DNA of 64,000 nt, taken from positions 1,426,001 to 1,490,000 of the forward strand of contig JAYEVF010000027.1 in assembly GCA_036346355.1 (NCBI GenBank). Reading direction: 5' to 3'. The translations under genes and the position numbers were made by a program. Of the stretch, positions 1 through 10,338 are shown one piece after another. Position 1 is the stretch's first letter. Each line of letters opens with the position of its first letter. The DNA comes from Rhipidocladum racemiflorum (Eukaryota; Streptophyta; Magnoliopsida; Poales; Poaceae). The notes beneath the pieces are model-generated. The model was not told the origin of the DNA. It was given only the letters and a program-made list of their open reading frames with translations, and ran no database searches.

Positions 1-518
1 TTTAGTTCGTCGTGGGCTTTTAGGCTCAGGTCCTGGTGATGGCTCTTTACATTGTATGGGTTGTAAGCTTGGCAACAGCTACAACTCCCCTACCATTCCA
101 ATGATTCTATATCACAGTCCTTTTGATCTTGTTCATTCGATGTTTGGGGTCCGGCTCCTTTTGTTTCCAAAGGGGTCATCGATATTATATTCTTTTATAG
201 ATGATTTCTCTTGCCACATTTGGATATATTTTATGTCCTCTCGTAGTGAGGTTTTATCCATCTATAAGACTTTTGCCACCATGATTCGTGACTCACTTGA
301 TTTTCCCATTCGTGTTCTTCGTGCTGATTCGGCAGGAGAGTATTTGTCAGGAGCTCTTCGAGCTTTTCTTGCTACACAGGACACTCTTTCTCAGTTTTCT
401 TGTCCTGGTGCTCATGCTCAGAATGGTGTGGCTGAGCGCAAGCATCGTCATCTTCTTGAGACAGCTCGCGCTCTTATGCTTGCTTTCGCTGTTCCACCTC
501 ACTTCTGGGCTGAGGCCG
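1..518 (+). pseudogene. Copia integrase fragment (GAG-pre-integrase plus integrase core)
   Basis: Fragment of a Ty1/Copia polyprotein. The pre-integrase motif (CKLG) is followed by the integrase core: DDFS, a DSAGEY stretch and the NGVAERKHRHLLE motif that carries the catalytic Glu, ending at HFWAEA. It aligns base for base with 31445-31967 of the Copia element further right, so it is the same family. Single-base losses break the frame near 70-180. The left end runs off the window. Homology stops abruptly at about 518, where unrelated AT-rich sequence begins, so the right side is a truncation and not an LTR end. No LTR is seen beside it. It cannot make an active integrase. Confidence 0.85.
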
Positions 519-1169
519 ACATCCAAATTTCCGATATAACATTTTAATATTTGTTTGATGAAATTTGACCGGTTCAAAATTGGTAACCGGTACCAGGGAG
601 GGTCTGATATTTTTGCTATATCTGGTTCTTGAATCCTTGGTTGACATGCGTGACCCAATTAAAATTATAACCTTTTTGTTGGAAAAATACATGTGATAAA
701 ATGCACCGAATTTTAAGATGCAAGTACCATAATTTGCACAAAGTAAATAGTACAATTGGAATTCACCCAAAATACCGTCAATTGGTTGGAACCTGTGAAA
801 ACCGTAAATCGGACTAAATTGGTAATAATACCGTGCAAAGCCCAGCCAAATTCTTTATATACTCCATGTGGCCTGCTTACTTGAACTCGGGCCATTCCCA
901 CTAAGTATGGGCTCACGCACTACGCTATGCGTGGGGCATATGAAACATGAAAGAAAATGTAGAAAAATATTTAACATTAATAATGATTCACTTATTAGAT
1001 ACAACACACATCATTTACATAGCAAATTAACATATAAGTTGCGTGCAATTGTAGGGAGAGGCCGAGGAGATGGGACATCCTATATCATCATTTTGTGGAA
1101 TCCATCCCTGCATCTTCCTGAATTAGCTCAATCCTCAACACAAATACCACAGTACAAATGATTGTTTGG
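519..1169. other. No gene recognised; AT-rich spacer
   Basis: Unrecognised sequence between the Copia fragment and the first solo LTR. It holds short near-palindromic ACCGGT-type motifs around 570-595 and a T/A-rich body. Short open frames here have no recognisable domain. I see no promoter or RNA gene. Confidence 0.5.
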
Positions 1170-2404
1170 TCCTATGTAACATCTTCAAATTTATAAAAGT
1201 TTAAAATCAAATATTAAGAATGTGAAATCATTGTTGTGCTACATTTTATGATTTTGTGTGCATTTGTTGAATTGATTATTGGTTGAAATGATTAATGGAA
1301 TCAAATAAAAGAAGAAAAAGAGAAAATGGTAAAATAGTAAAAGTGAGAAATTACCTTAGTAACTTTGTCCTAACCTTGGAATGCCAGGACGTGGCTTTGG
1401 CTGGTCAAAAGACCATGTGTATGCATTTATTGATAAAGAAACCAAATTAAAATAATGAACTAGATAGCTCTCTAGACCCATGTCAGATTTTTAGAGAGAG
1501 ATGAGAAGTAATCTAGACCTTGCGATTTTTATCGTAAGACCTCAGACATATCACCTTTATCCACAAAAATTTTCAAAAATTAATAAGCCTGTTAGCCATT
1601 TATTTTTATTTATTTAACACAGATTCAAAATTCTGTAGAAAATAGTAAAAGAATTATAGAAAAATAAATGTTGTGAGTTTAGAGCTGAAATGTTTATGGT
1701 AGGACCTTAATATAGATACACACCTCCAGTAAAAATTTCAAATTTAGATATGTTTATTTAGTCCTTAAACCAATGCAGAAACCGAAATAGATTTATCATG
1801 CAGTTAGTGATGTCAGAATTATTAAGAATAATTGGTAGATTGTTTTAACCTCAAATTTTTACTGGAAGTATATAAATTACCCAGAAACTTGTCGAAAAAG
1901 TTTAGAAAAATCTGGAGTTGTATAGACCCGTGAATTAATTGGTGCAATGCGCTGTCAGGGGAAGGGAGTAGAAGTTGCCCGCTTGCTCCATTGACTTTCC
2001 ACGTGGGGCCACGTAGCGCTGGCCGCTCGATGGCCCAAGCGCCACCGCCTCACCGCCGGGTAGAACCCCATCGCCCGCCAGCCCACGTGCCATCCTCCTC
2101 CTTCCTTCTCCCTCTCACTTTCTCGTTTCTGCCGCGTGGTCCCTCTTGGCCGATCTTTCTTCCTCCTCTCCTCTCATCTCTTGCTCTCACTGCTTCTCTG
2201 CCAATGCCGACCAGACCGCCTGCTCCTTGTCCTTTCCGCGCGCATTTCCGCGCGCCTCGAGGGCCTCCTGGCATTCTCTGCCACCTTGATCGGCCGTCAT
2301 CTTGTGCCCATGCCCTTCATCAGTGTTCCAGTAGAGAGCTCGAGAAGAACCGGCACACCGCCATTATCCTCACGTCCAAACCTTATCCCGTAGCTTTTCT
2401 TGGG

Positions 2405-2413
2405 TATTTAAAG
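2405..2413 (+). promoter_or_regulatory. TATA-like box of solo LTR B1
   Basis: TATTTAAAG lies directly after the GC-rich leader. Family-A LTRs have a matching TATTTAA at the equivalent place (23198 and 35812), which supports a core promoter of the LTR. The transcription start is not visible. Confidence 0.45.
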
Positions 2414-3953
2414 GGTTGGCTGGTGCGCATTAGCCACCACAACTCAAAGCCCCTACCCATTCCTTGCCTAAACCGTATCCGCCCAAACCGACTCCTCCTT
2501 CTTCCCCAAGTACTGAAACCCGAATTGGGGAATACTTGAAATTGTTGAGCTACAAGAAGACTTAGTTCGATTAACTTTGTTTGGAGCTACCTTGATTACT
2601 TATGAACACGTTGCGCTCCTTAATTTCAGCCTAATCCTCTTGGAGAGCTCCCGCACCGTGTCGCTTCCTTCCGCCGCCACCACGCCGGTGAGAGCTTCAC
2701 CCGGCCACGTGTTTCTTTGATTAAGTACACTAGTAGAGTCCTTAGGACCTCCCGATGCTTACGCGCATGATCTTTAAGCCTGGTTTAGCCGTAGCACCAT
2801 CGCGCCATGCACCTCCGGAACCGCCGCCGCCGTGGAACCCTCAGACTCGGCCGTGCTTAAGGTCGGTTGACCACTTCCTGTGGCGCAAAGACCTGGTGCT
2901 AATAGTAAGGACCCTTAGCCTGCTTCCGGCGTAAGCCGCCGGGCGAGCACAAAACCGAGGAGCTCTGCTTAGAGTCATCGCTGCCTGGGACCCGCGCATC
3001 ACCGCGGTAAAGCGCTCACCCACGCTGAGACGCCGACAATGGGGCCCCGATGTCGGCCGATCGTGGATCGTTTAAACGGTTCAGCCCATGCAAATCAAAG
3101 GAAATACGTTTTCCTTTTGGAAAGCGTATTTTCCATTTATCTGGTTTTTAGTAAACCGAATAAATTCAAACATATATATCTTTTACCTATAGCTCCAAAT
3201 TGAGTGAAATAAATTTCTAAATTCATCATAAATCCTATAGTTTCATAATATGCAAAAATATCTTGAACTTGTTTAGGAAATTAAACTTGAATTTGAATTT
3301 GAATCTTAAAATTTGAATATGTAGCATATAGAATTTGTGCAAATGAAGTCCAAATTGAGTGAAACCAATTTTGTTTGAATCCTTATGTCAAATACTGTCC
3401 AAATATGTGATTAGATTTAAATTTGAAGTTATTTTGTGAACTTTTCCTATTAAGATTGAATACTATGTATGAAATTAATATGATGGTTATAACTTATTCA
3501 CAAATGATCCAATTTGAATAAAACTTGTTTCATTGTGGTTGTTATACTAATTAGAACTAGTTAGTAAGATAAAGTTAGGATGTACCATGTTACTTTTATT
3601 AAATATGATTAGGGAAGCTTTATGAAATAGTCCATATTAATATAATTAATCATACACCCTGAAAATGAAATTTATTAAATTTGATTTTACAATCTTAGCT
3701 TCCTGAATTCGTAAACTAAAATAAAATATTACATAAAGAAAAGTAGTTGTGCTATGTATACCCTTATACTTTATCCTTAGGACCAAAACCATATAACTTA
3801 ATTACTACATGAAATGACGAAGTTGATTGCTATCTTGATTGTTTTGGAGTGATTTCATTTGAATCTTTCAACTGCTATCCTTGTTGTTCATGTATTTGCT
3901 TCTTTTATCGATATTGAAGTATTCTATTTGCCATGTTCTTAATCGACGTATAG

Positions 3954-4019
3954 ACGCTGAGACTACCGACTTCGGCTGCCGATTTACACCGATCCAAATT
4001 TATACCACTGAGGAGCAAG
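3954..4019 (+). other. Exon-like cassette inside LTR B1
   Basis: A 66-bp stretch preceded by a T-rich tract ending TATAG (3' splice-site consensus) and followed by GTAAGC (5' splice-site consensus). It begins ACGCTGAG. Reading across its right end gives GKHPLDHFDP. Equivalent cassettes with the same borders sit in LTRs A1, A2, D and minus-strand B2. Splicing is inference from consensus and cross-family conservation. Confidence 0.4.
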
Positions 4020-5695
4020 GTAAGCACCCCCTTGATCATTTTGATCCCAGATTTCATAATCCACTAAAATGTGATTAAGAATCTTCCTGCTTGCATATGT
4101 TTTGATAAATCCCTATTTTGTGATACTCGGTAGATATTAACCTAAATTGATGGATTCCCTTAATCACATGGACATACGATCTGTAAAAAAAAAACCTAGG
4201 AATGGTTAAGTTCATTAAATTGGGTATAATCGCTTATTAATCTGCATATGCTTAGCACTGCTTTAGATTAATGTCGGAAACATTTACACCCACACCTTTC
4301 TTTATGAAATCTTTTATGATTTATTTAAGCAGTAAAGGATACTGGTAGTTTGATAAAAATGAAAATAAAACTACTGTTTTGACGTGGGTGATTATTGGCA
4401 ATAGCCGGTTGTACATGTTTTAACGTGTACGTAGCTAGGGTGGAGTTATCGCCCATGTCACTTTAAGGACCGAACGTAGTGTTGCATGATCCAAGTATAC
4501 CGTACGACCACAATGCCGGTATGGTGACGGCTATAACCAATTAAGTTATTAAAAACTGACCTTGCATTATGGAAGGTAGTAGTAGTACGGGCATTCCGGA
4601 TATAGGTTTGCTCGAGGGAGGTGTCATCACCGAGGTGTTGACACTTGCCGATGCAACAGTATACACCTTACTAATGGGGAGAAATGATCCGTATACACGA
4701 TGTGCTTCTACCGCCATTTTCCAATGGGGAGGAATGATCCGTGCATACGATGTTCTTCGGCCGCCATTAGTAAGAGTTAGTCATACTGGACTGGTGTAAT
4801 GTCAGGTTTTAGTAATGTAAAGGTTATATATGGTTATTCCCTGGCGACACACCAAAGGAAGTGTGTTATTACCGGTTGCAAAAAGGGAAGTCATTATTTG
4901 TGGGTAAAGCAGTACAAACTCTGCAGAGTCTAAAACTATTCGAATACCCGTGTCCACGGTCATGGACGACTTGGCGAACTGACACTAGTTAATTGTTTTC
5001 TATTTTCAAAAACCTTTTTAAATGTTTTGGAAATGATTCATATCCGTATAAATGTCATTTATCATTATTTTGATTTGTTAAGACCAGGAGGGTCTTGTTC
5101 GTTATTTTACTCACAAAAGGGCCGTGAGTAAAATGTTATTATCCTTTTATTACTTGTTATCTCAATTACTTATCAAACTGTCTTAAATTTTTATTTACGC
5201 TTTCCATTACTATTCAGTAATACTTCATTCAAATTTTTGCTTTCCGCAAAACAACCGTAGAAACCCACTTTCTATTCAAATTTTGCATATATTCCAGGAT
5301 TTGCAAACACTACAAAGTCTTGCGAGTACCAATGTACTCAACTTGCTTCCACAATGTTTTTAGGTGAAGAACAAGAATACCCTGTCGACGATAACGTTAA
5401 TGAAGAACTCGTTATTTATGGCGACGACTGTCCTCTCTAAGTTCATCTCGTCTGTTGCTTGTGGAGTTTTGGGCTAGTTGGCAAACAACGAGATGTGGTT
5501 TTATTTCTGCTACGTTTGGTTATGTAATAGTACTATCAAACATCTTATGTAATAAAAGTTTGAACTTGTGTATGGCTGTAATTTCAAATTGTGTTGGTGC
5601 GTGCCAGCTACTGATCATGGGAATGGCACAGTATGCACTTTAGAACCTTGTTTTTATGTTACACTGTGGCATAAAAATGAGGGTCTCACATCCTA

Positions 5696-7211
5696 CAAAG
5701 ATCAAATGATTACTCCTGAACTGGAGCACAGAACAATATAAACAAAAAAACACCACCAATCCAAGAGTAAAAGCATTAAAGCAAATTGAATAAACACAAA
5801 AGGTAAAATAGAATTTTGTTATTTCTAAGAACAAAGGGCAAATGCTTATTACTATCTTGAGGACACATCAACATTTTTTAAAAGCAAGCAACATACTAAA
5901 TTAAGAAAAACTATGAAATACATATTGAGATGATAGGAAGGTATACTATTTCTTTACTTTTGTATGGCTTTAGTAAAACACACACTGCCTACAGATTTTT
6001 TTTGAGAAACCAGTGAACCACATGCCAACAAATCTTTAGGAAATCAATTACACTACTGCAAGGACAACCCATTATGTAATTTTGAAAGGGAAAATAGAAA
6101 GCTAGCATCAGATCACTCCGAACAATAGATATAGGAAAAAGGAGGCAACCTAAATAAAGAGAGAAAGATAAAAGGCGAACTGATTTTGCTCAATGTATGT
6201 AATTTTCTTTGCAGCTATACTCCATTTCTCTGGCGGTCAAAAGGGGATAAAAATCAAGACATCTTTGTATTAGCTCTACTACTGCATTCCAATCCCAATG
6301 GAATAAATAAAATGCATCGAGCCAAGGAAAGCAAGACAGCTAGAGTTACTGAAGCAAAAAAAAATATTCTAACCTTCTTTTGAAAGAAGCAACATGACAC
6401 ATCCGTTCCACAAATTATGAACAAATGACAAAATTACCGTTTCTTGTAACAAGTCTGATAGTGTGGACCCACATGGATGTTACAAGAAATGATTAATTCT
6501 AAAATCTGTAGTTTTGTGATATAAGTTCTCCTAAAATCTGTAGTTTTCTAAAATAAAAGCCAAAATATGTAGTTTTGTGAAATAAGTTCTTCTAAAATCT
6601 ATAGTTTTGTGAAATAGAAATTAAAATCTGTTGTTTTCTGATAGTTTGTACAAGAAACCTGTAATTTTGTGAAATTTACTCTAGGTTCTCTCTCTTTTCA
6701 GCAATAAGAATGCTCGAAACAATTCAATCCAGACATTTCCTCCCTGCTGTTGGGCCCTGATGGAAGAAAAGCATGGGGACAACATAATCAACACTTGCAA
6801 ATGTAAAACCATGCTTTAAGAAAAGGGATTACTGCTGACTTGATGGCAACCTTTATTTCAATGAAAATAGCATGACCATAAAGCTAGCTAGCAAGGACCT
6901 ATTCCATTCATTCATAATCCTTGTTGGATACAAAGTTAATTTACTGAGTTGCTTCACTGAGCCTGATGAGTTGGTAACAAAATATGCCATGCTAAACCTT
7001 GATGCATCAAAAATTAGTTTCTAGTAGCAGTCTTAGCCTTGATTATGGACTTCTAGCCTAGTAGAAAATAGAGGTGAGATAAAATCCAACGCATCAACAA
7101 TAGAGGCAGATTCCAACAAATTGAGCAACATGGTATTGGGAATGAGGGAAGATAAGGGTTGACGGAGAAGGGGAGGAAATCGAGTTGAAGGAGAGAGAAG
7201 GGGAAAAGGAG
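5696..7211. other. No gene recognised between solo LTR and inverted-LTR element
   Basis: AT-rich intergenic sequence. It holds an 11-bp inverted repeat (TTTCTTGTAAC) near 6440-6490 and the diverged direct repeat at 6498-6680. The right end (7140-7211) is purine-rich. Frames of 60-65 codons lack any recognisable motif. Confidence 0.5.
6498..6680. repeat. Diverged short tandem repeat
   Basis: The phrase TAAAATCTGTAGTTTTGTGA with an AAATAAGTTCT spacer recurs four to five times with substitutions and variable spacing. It looks like an old minisatellite. No function is evident. Confidence 0.6.
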
Positions 7212-7216
7212 GGAGG

Positions 7217-7344
7217 TGTTAGAGATAGAGTCCTGTTACTCTAGTATCTATATTAGAGATAGAGTCCTGTTATTCCTTTCCCTCATGTACTCTATATATT
7301 GTGGCCATTGGCCCTCATATTCAATACAAGTCATATTCATAACA
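7217..7344 (+). repeat. Left LTR of inverted-LTR element
   Basis: 128 bp, TG...CA ends. It contains an internal duplication of GAGATAGAGTCCTGTTA and a TATATA stretch before the 3' end. Near identical, in reverse complement, to 8883-9010. Confidence 0.88.
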
Positions 7345-7356
7345 TGGTATCAGAGC
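7345..7356 (+). other. Primer binding site (left)
   Basis: TGGTATCAGAGC directly abuts the LTR. This is the standard plant Copia primer site complementary to initiator tRNA-Met. Confidence 0.85.
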
Positions 7357-7896
7357 TAGGTTTTTATTTTCCTAGCCTCTCTCTTCCGCTGTTTTAGATC
7401 TAATCCGCTGCCCCGGGAGGAGGAGACTCCCGGGGCGGCACCCGACGTGATTTCCGCTGCGCGCCATTGACGCCCCTCCGCTCGTCGGCCTCGCCGCCTC
7501 GCTGCACTCGGCGTTGCTGGCTTGCCCGCCTCCGTTTCACTGAATATTTGGATGGACGCAACGGAAGACTAAAGAAAATATTAGGAATTACTAGCCACAA
7601 CAGTAAAAAGCAGTAGCCCGAAAGCCATCAAGCCAACGAAAAAGCCAAGATGACAGAGCTATGTTGAATGAGCCAAGCCTAGCTGAAAAAAAAATCCCAA
7701 GAAGCCGGCCGGTCGACCGAATCGAGCCAAACTAACCATGTAGAAGACCGGGCTATAGCTCACGAACACGAACAAAATCTAGAGGGACTTGAAGCAATTC
7801 ACGGATGTGAACTGATTAGAGGCTCTCTCCAAGCTCTTGCACGTGCTGGATCAATTCACGGGCGGCCACTCCAGACGAGCGCGTCAGCCGAGGACT

Positions 7897-8169
7897 AAGG
7901 ATCCCTTTTGTTGTAGACACATAAGACGTAAAGCATATGGCCATGGTGCATCTTGAGGCCCCTGTCCTCGACCATGCAGTTGCCGTCAATGCGGAGGGAC
8001 TTGATGGGGAGCTTGGGCATCTTGTGCTGGGGCTTGTTCTTGTAGTAAGACAAAGAAATGGTTCTCCAAAGACGCAGTAGCGCATGTGGATGAAGGATCG
8101 TCCGATCTTGCGGCGACCATACCGAATCATCCATCCCTCATAGACCACTGATGATGAAGACGATGACAT
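7897..8169 (-). pseudogene. Captured EDR2-like PH-domain gene fragment
   Basis: Read on the minus strand, about 88 codons match the N-terminal PH domain of the EDR2 (ENHANCED DISEASE RESISTANCE 2) plant family. The first part reads VVYEGWMIRYGRRKIGRSF; a second frame reads KSLRIDGNCMVEDRGLK and HHGHMLYVLCVYNK. In EDR2 proteins this domain precedes a START lipid-binding domain and a DUF1336 domain, and binds membranes. Here only the PH part remains, with a one-base frameshift near 8050-8065 and a stop right after YNKRDP. It begins at an ATG after a Ser run and is embedded in the interior of the inverted-LTR element, so it is a transduplicated piece and not a gene. Family call from memory of the motif. 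Confidence 0.72.
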
Positions 8170-8340
8170 CCCTGACACCGTCCCAAGAAAGCAGTACTTG
8201 CAGTCCGGCGGCGGCGAGACGACGGCAGGGACGGCCGGGTTCCCGCTTCCTTGGGGGCTAGGATGGCACCTACGAGGACGACGGGAGGCCGACTTGACGA
8301 CGTGGGGGCACCAACATCGCAGGAGGTGGAGGACGGTGGT

Positions 8341-8468
8341 AGGCCGAGGCCGAGAACGAGGCGGGCAGCGAGGATCCGAGACAGCGGCGGATGACGCGGG
8401 CGGCAGGCCGAGGCCGAGAACGAGGCTGGCGGCGAGGATCCGCGACAGCGGCGGATGACGCGGGCAGC
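8341..8468. repeat. 64-bp tandem duplication
   Basis: Two copies of a GC-rich 64-bp unit (8341-8404 and 8405-8468) with a few substitutions, inside the inverted-LTR element. The period is not a multiple of three, so it shifts any reading frame. Confidence 0.88.
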
Positions 8469-8681
8469 AGGCCGACGACAAGATGGATGGTGAGGTCTTC
8501 GTGGCGCGGACGGTGGGGTCATGCAGATCCAGAGATCCAGGGGCGGGGAGGTGAGAGGCAAGGATTGGGGGCGAACGACTGCGGCCGGCGGCGAGAAGAC
8601 CCGAACGGAAGCAGATCGGAAGCTGCGTCGTCTGCAGCAGACCGGCTGGACTCCACGGCGTCAGGCCAGGGGCATCGCCGC

Positions 8682-8749
8682 CCGGAGTAGAAGCCAACCA
8701 GAGATGCAGTACATGGCGCCCACCGGAGTAGAAGCCAACCAGAGATGCA
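8682..8749. repeat. 41-bp spaced direct repeat
   Basis: A 27-bp phrase beginning CCGGAGTAGAAGCC occurs at 8682 and 8723. It lies in the leader of the right half of the inverted-LTR element. Confidence 0.85.
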
Positions 8750-8870
8750 AAGATGTGCCGCCGAGACGCTGCAAAGCGTGCCGAGGCGGCATGGGGCTCG
8801 CCGGAGAGCAGATTGCTTCTCCCGGGCACGGCAACAGTGGAAAAGGATTGAGGCTAGAGTTTTGATCTAG

Positions 8871-8882
8871 GCTCTGATACCA
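8871..8882 (-). other. Primer binding site (right, inverted)
   Basis: GCTCTGATACCA is the exact reverse complement of the left primer site and abuts the inverted LTR. Confidence 0.85.
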
Positions 8883-9010
8883 TGTTATGAATATGACTTG
8901 TATTGAATATGAGGGCCAATGGCCACAATATATAGAGTACATGAGGGAAAGGAATAACAGGACTCTATCTCTAATATAGATACTAGAGTAACAGGACTCT
9001 ATCTCTAACA
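8883..9010 (-). repeat. Right LTR of inverted-LTR element (reverse complement)
   Basis: 128 bp, the reverse complement of 7217-7344, ending CTCTAACA before the GGAGG duplication. Confidence 0.88.
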
Positions 9011-9158
9011 GGAGGCTAGGAGGGGTAACGGCTAGTTGCTGTCATCAGAGCTGGCAGCAGCAGCTGGCTTACTCACAAATCACGGAACCCAACTTGCACA
9101 CACAGATAAAGGGAACGAGTGACTTCAAATTACATCTTTTTATAATTGCAGAGATAAC

Positions 9159-9256
9159 GCATGATTTCTCTAGGAAATATATATATGCTAGCCATGGCGG
9201 AGGATCTGCGCATGATTTCTCTAGGAAATATAGATGCTAGCCATGGCAGAGGATCT
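9159..9256. repeat. 51-bp tandem duplication
   Basis: GCATGATTTCTCTAGGAAAT through GCTAGCCATGGC and GGAGGATCT occurs twice (9159-9209, 9210-9256); copy 1 has extra AT dinucleotides. It lies in host sequence just left of the minus-strand Copia. The rest of 9016-9275 shows no gene. Confidence 0.85.
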
Positions 9257-9275
9257 TAATAGGAGATGCAGATGC

Positions 9276-10323
9276 TGTTGGAAAAATTAGGAATTTTCTC
9301 AATATTTTAATCCGCAAAAATATGTAAATTATGATTAAACAATCGCACATTTCTAGTTCACAGCCAAAGGTACTAGATAACAGATTATCTATCTCATATG
9401 CAAAGGCTAATGAACAAGAAATCAAGATGATTAAAACACGGTATAAGAAGATATACCCATGAGCCGGTGCCACCATAGGCACAGACAAAGTGAACAACAA
9501 CTTGATCATTGTTGTTTGCCATGATGGTCGATGTAGACGATCACAGGTTGTCACAGTGAAGCCTTGGTGCAGTGCAGACGCGAGACTTTTCGAGCAGTCG
9601 CGTGGACGCTCCCCAAAAACCTTATCGGCCTTCTATCTCGAGCAAGATCTCAAGAAAGACGAGGTTCCGGAGGCCTGCTCTCTCCGCTACTTGTGCGCAA
9701 GAAAACAGCAGTCGGAAATGCAAAAGAGCAAGACTACAAAGGATGGATGGAGTCTGTGTATGAGAATTCTGCCGGGGGTAGAAAAGCACAGCCGTGACTC
9801 TCCTTATATAGCCTCGCGACATGCAACGGGCAGGAGCCAGCCATCAACACAGGTAGCCGTTACCAGTAACCGACGACCATTATGCCAGCCATCAATCACG
9901 TCCGCTATGTAATCGACGGCGCTATCGTCACACCGATCACTGCGATTACCGATCATTATTGGTCACATTGATCATCAAACGGCAAAACAAACCGCCTCGC
10001 ACATCACGTCCGGATCGCTGCGCGACGCTGCATCGCCACGCCACGTCACGTCTCGTCTCGACTCGACTCGACTCGACTCGCACACGCACACGCACACGCC
10101 ACGCCACGCCTCGGCTCGGCTCGGCGCGCGCGCGCGCGTGTGGCACAGCCTTTACCCTTTTCCACCTTGCTAATTGAGAGACACACAACCCAACTATTTA
10201 AGTTGGTCAAATCTTCTCTCAATTACCCATATGGTACTAAACCATTTTCATGACTCTTAGTATTTAATGGGCCTTTAGGAATTTCTATTAAATTAATTAT
10301 GGGCCACCCATAATAATCTAACA
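9276..10323 (-). repeat. 3' LTR of minus-strand Copia
   Basis: Starts TGTTGGAAAA and ends ATAATCTAACA. Highly similar to 14771-15795. Near 10040-10140 it has a longer run of simple repeats (CGACT, CACACG, CGCG) than the partner LTR, which accounts for much of the length difference. Confidence 0.92.
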
Positions 10324-10338
10324 ATCCCCACCAAATTT
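10324..10338 (-). other. Polypurine tract of minus-strand Copia
   Basis: Read on the minus strand, AAATTTGGTGGGGAT directly precedes the 3' LTR. This is the usual plus-strand primer position and composition for plant Copia elements. Confidence 0.7.

Larger units (their letters stand above)
1175..5690 (+). mobile_element. Solo LTR, Gypsy-type family B, copy 1 (4.5 kb)
   Basis: A complete LTR without internal region or partner. It starts TGTAACATC and ends GGGTCTCACA. It is flanked by the same 5-bp target-site duplication, TCCTA, at 1170-1174 and 5691-5695, as left by LTR-integrase insertion followed by LTR-LTR recombination. Inside, in order: AT-rich 5' part, GC-rich leader with a TATA-like box near 2405, an AT-rich middle, an exon-like cassette at 3954-4019, a TGTGGGTAAAG...CTCTGCAGAG block near 4899-4930, and a GAGTACC/GTACTC dyad near 5323. 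These blocks recur in the family-A LTRs at 22574 and 35174, so the families share an architecture. Short frames at 1991-2539 and 4569-4799 have no recognised domain. The family label is mine. Confidence 0.88.
7217..9010. mobile_element. Non-autonomous Copia-type element with inverted LTRs
   Basis: A 1,794-bp unit bounded by two 128-bp LTRs that face each other: 7217-7344 forward (TGTTAGAG...CATAACA) and 8883-9010 as its reverse complement. Each is followed inward by TGGTATCAGAGC, complementary to the 3' end of initiator tRNA-Met, so both ends are 5'-type ends. The whole unit is flanked by the 5-bp duplication GGAGG (7212-7216 and 9011-9015), which indicates one insertion event. The LTR is clearly related to the 133-bp LTR of the Copia at 29037-34260. 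No polypurine tract or pol is present. The interior is GC-rich and carries tandem repeats and a captured host gene piece. Ordinary LTR elements have direct repeats, so the structure is unusual. Confidence 0.85.

Noticed and set aside
1991..2539. 182-codon frame MTFHVGPRSAGRS...
   Set aside because: Lies in the GC-rich leader of solo LTR B1, Pro/Arg/Leu-rich on several frames, with no domain.
7816..8829. 337-codon minus-strand frame in the inverted-LTR element
   Set aside because: It crosses the leader, a 64-bp tandem repeat that shifts frame, and the EDR2-like piece in a wrong frame after its first 30 codons. Only the PH part is kept as a feature.
10060..10140. CRISPR- or satellite-like array
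   Set aside because: Plain microsatellite expansion inside a Copia LTR; no spacers, and plant DNA.
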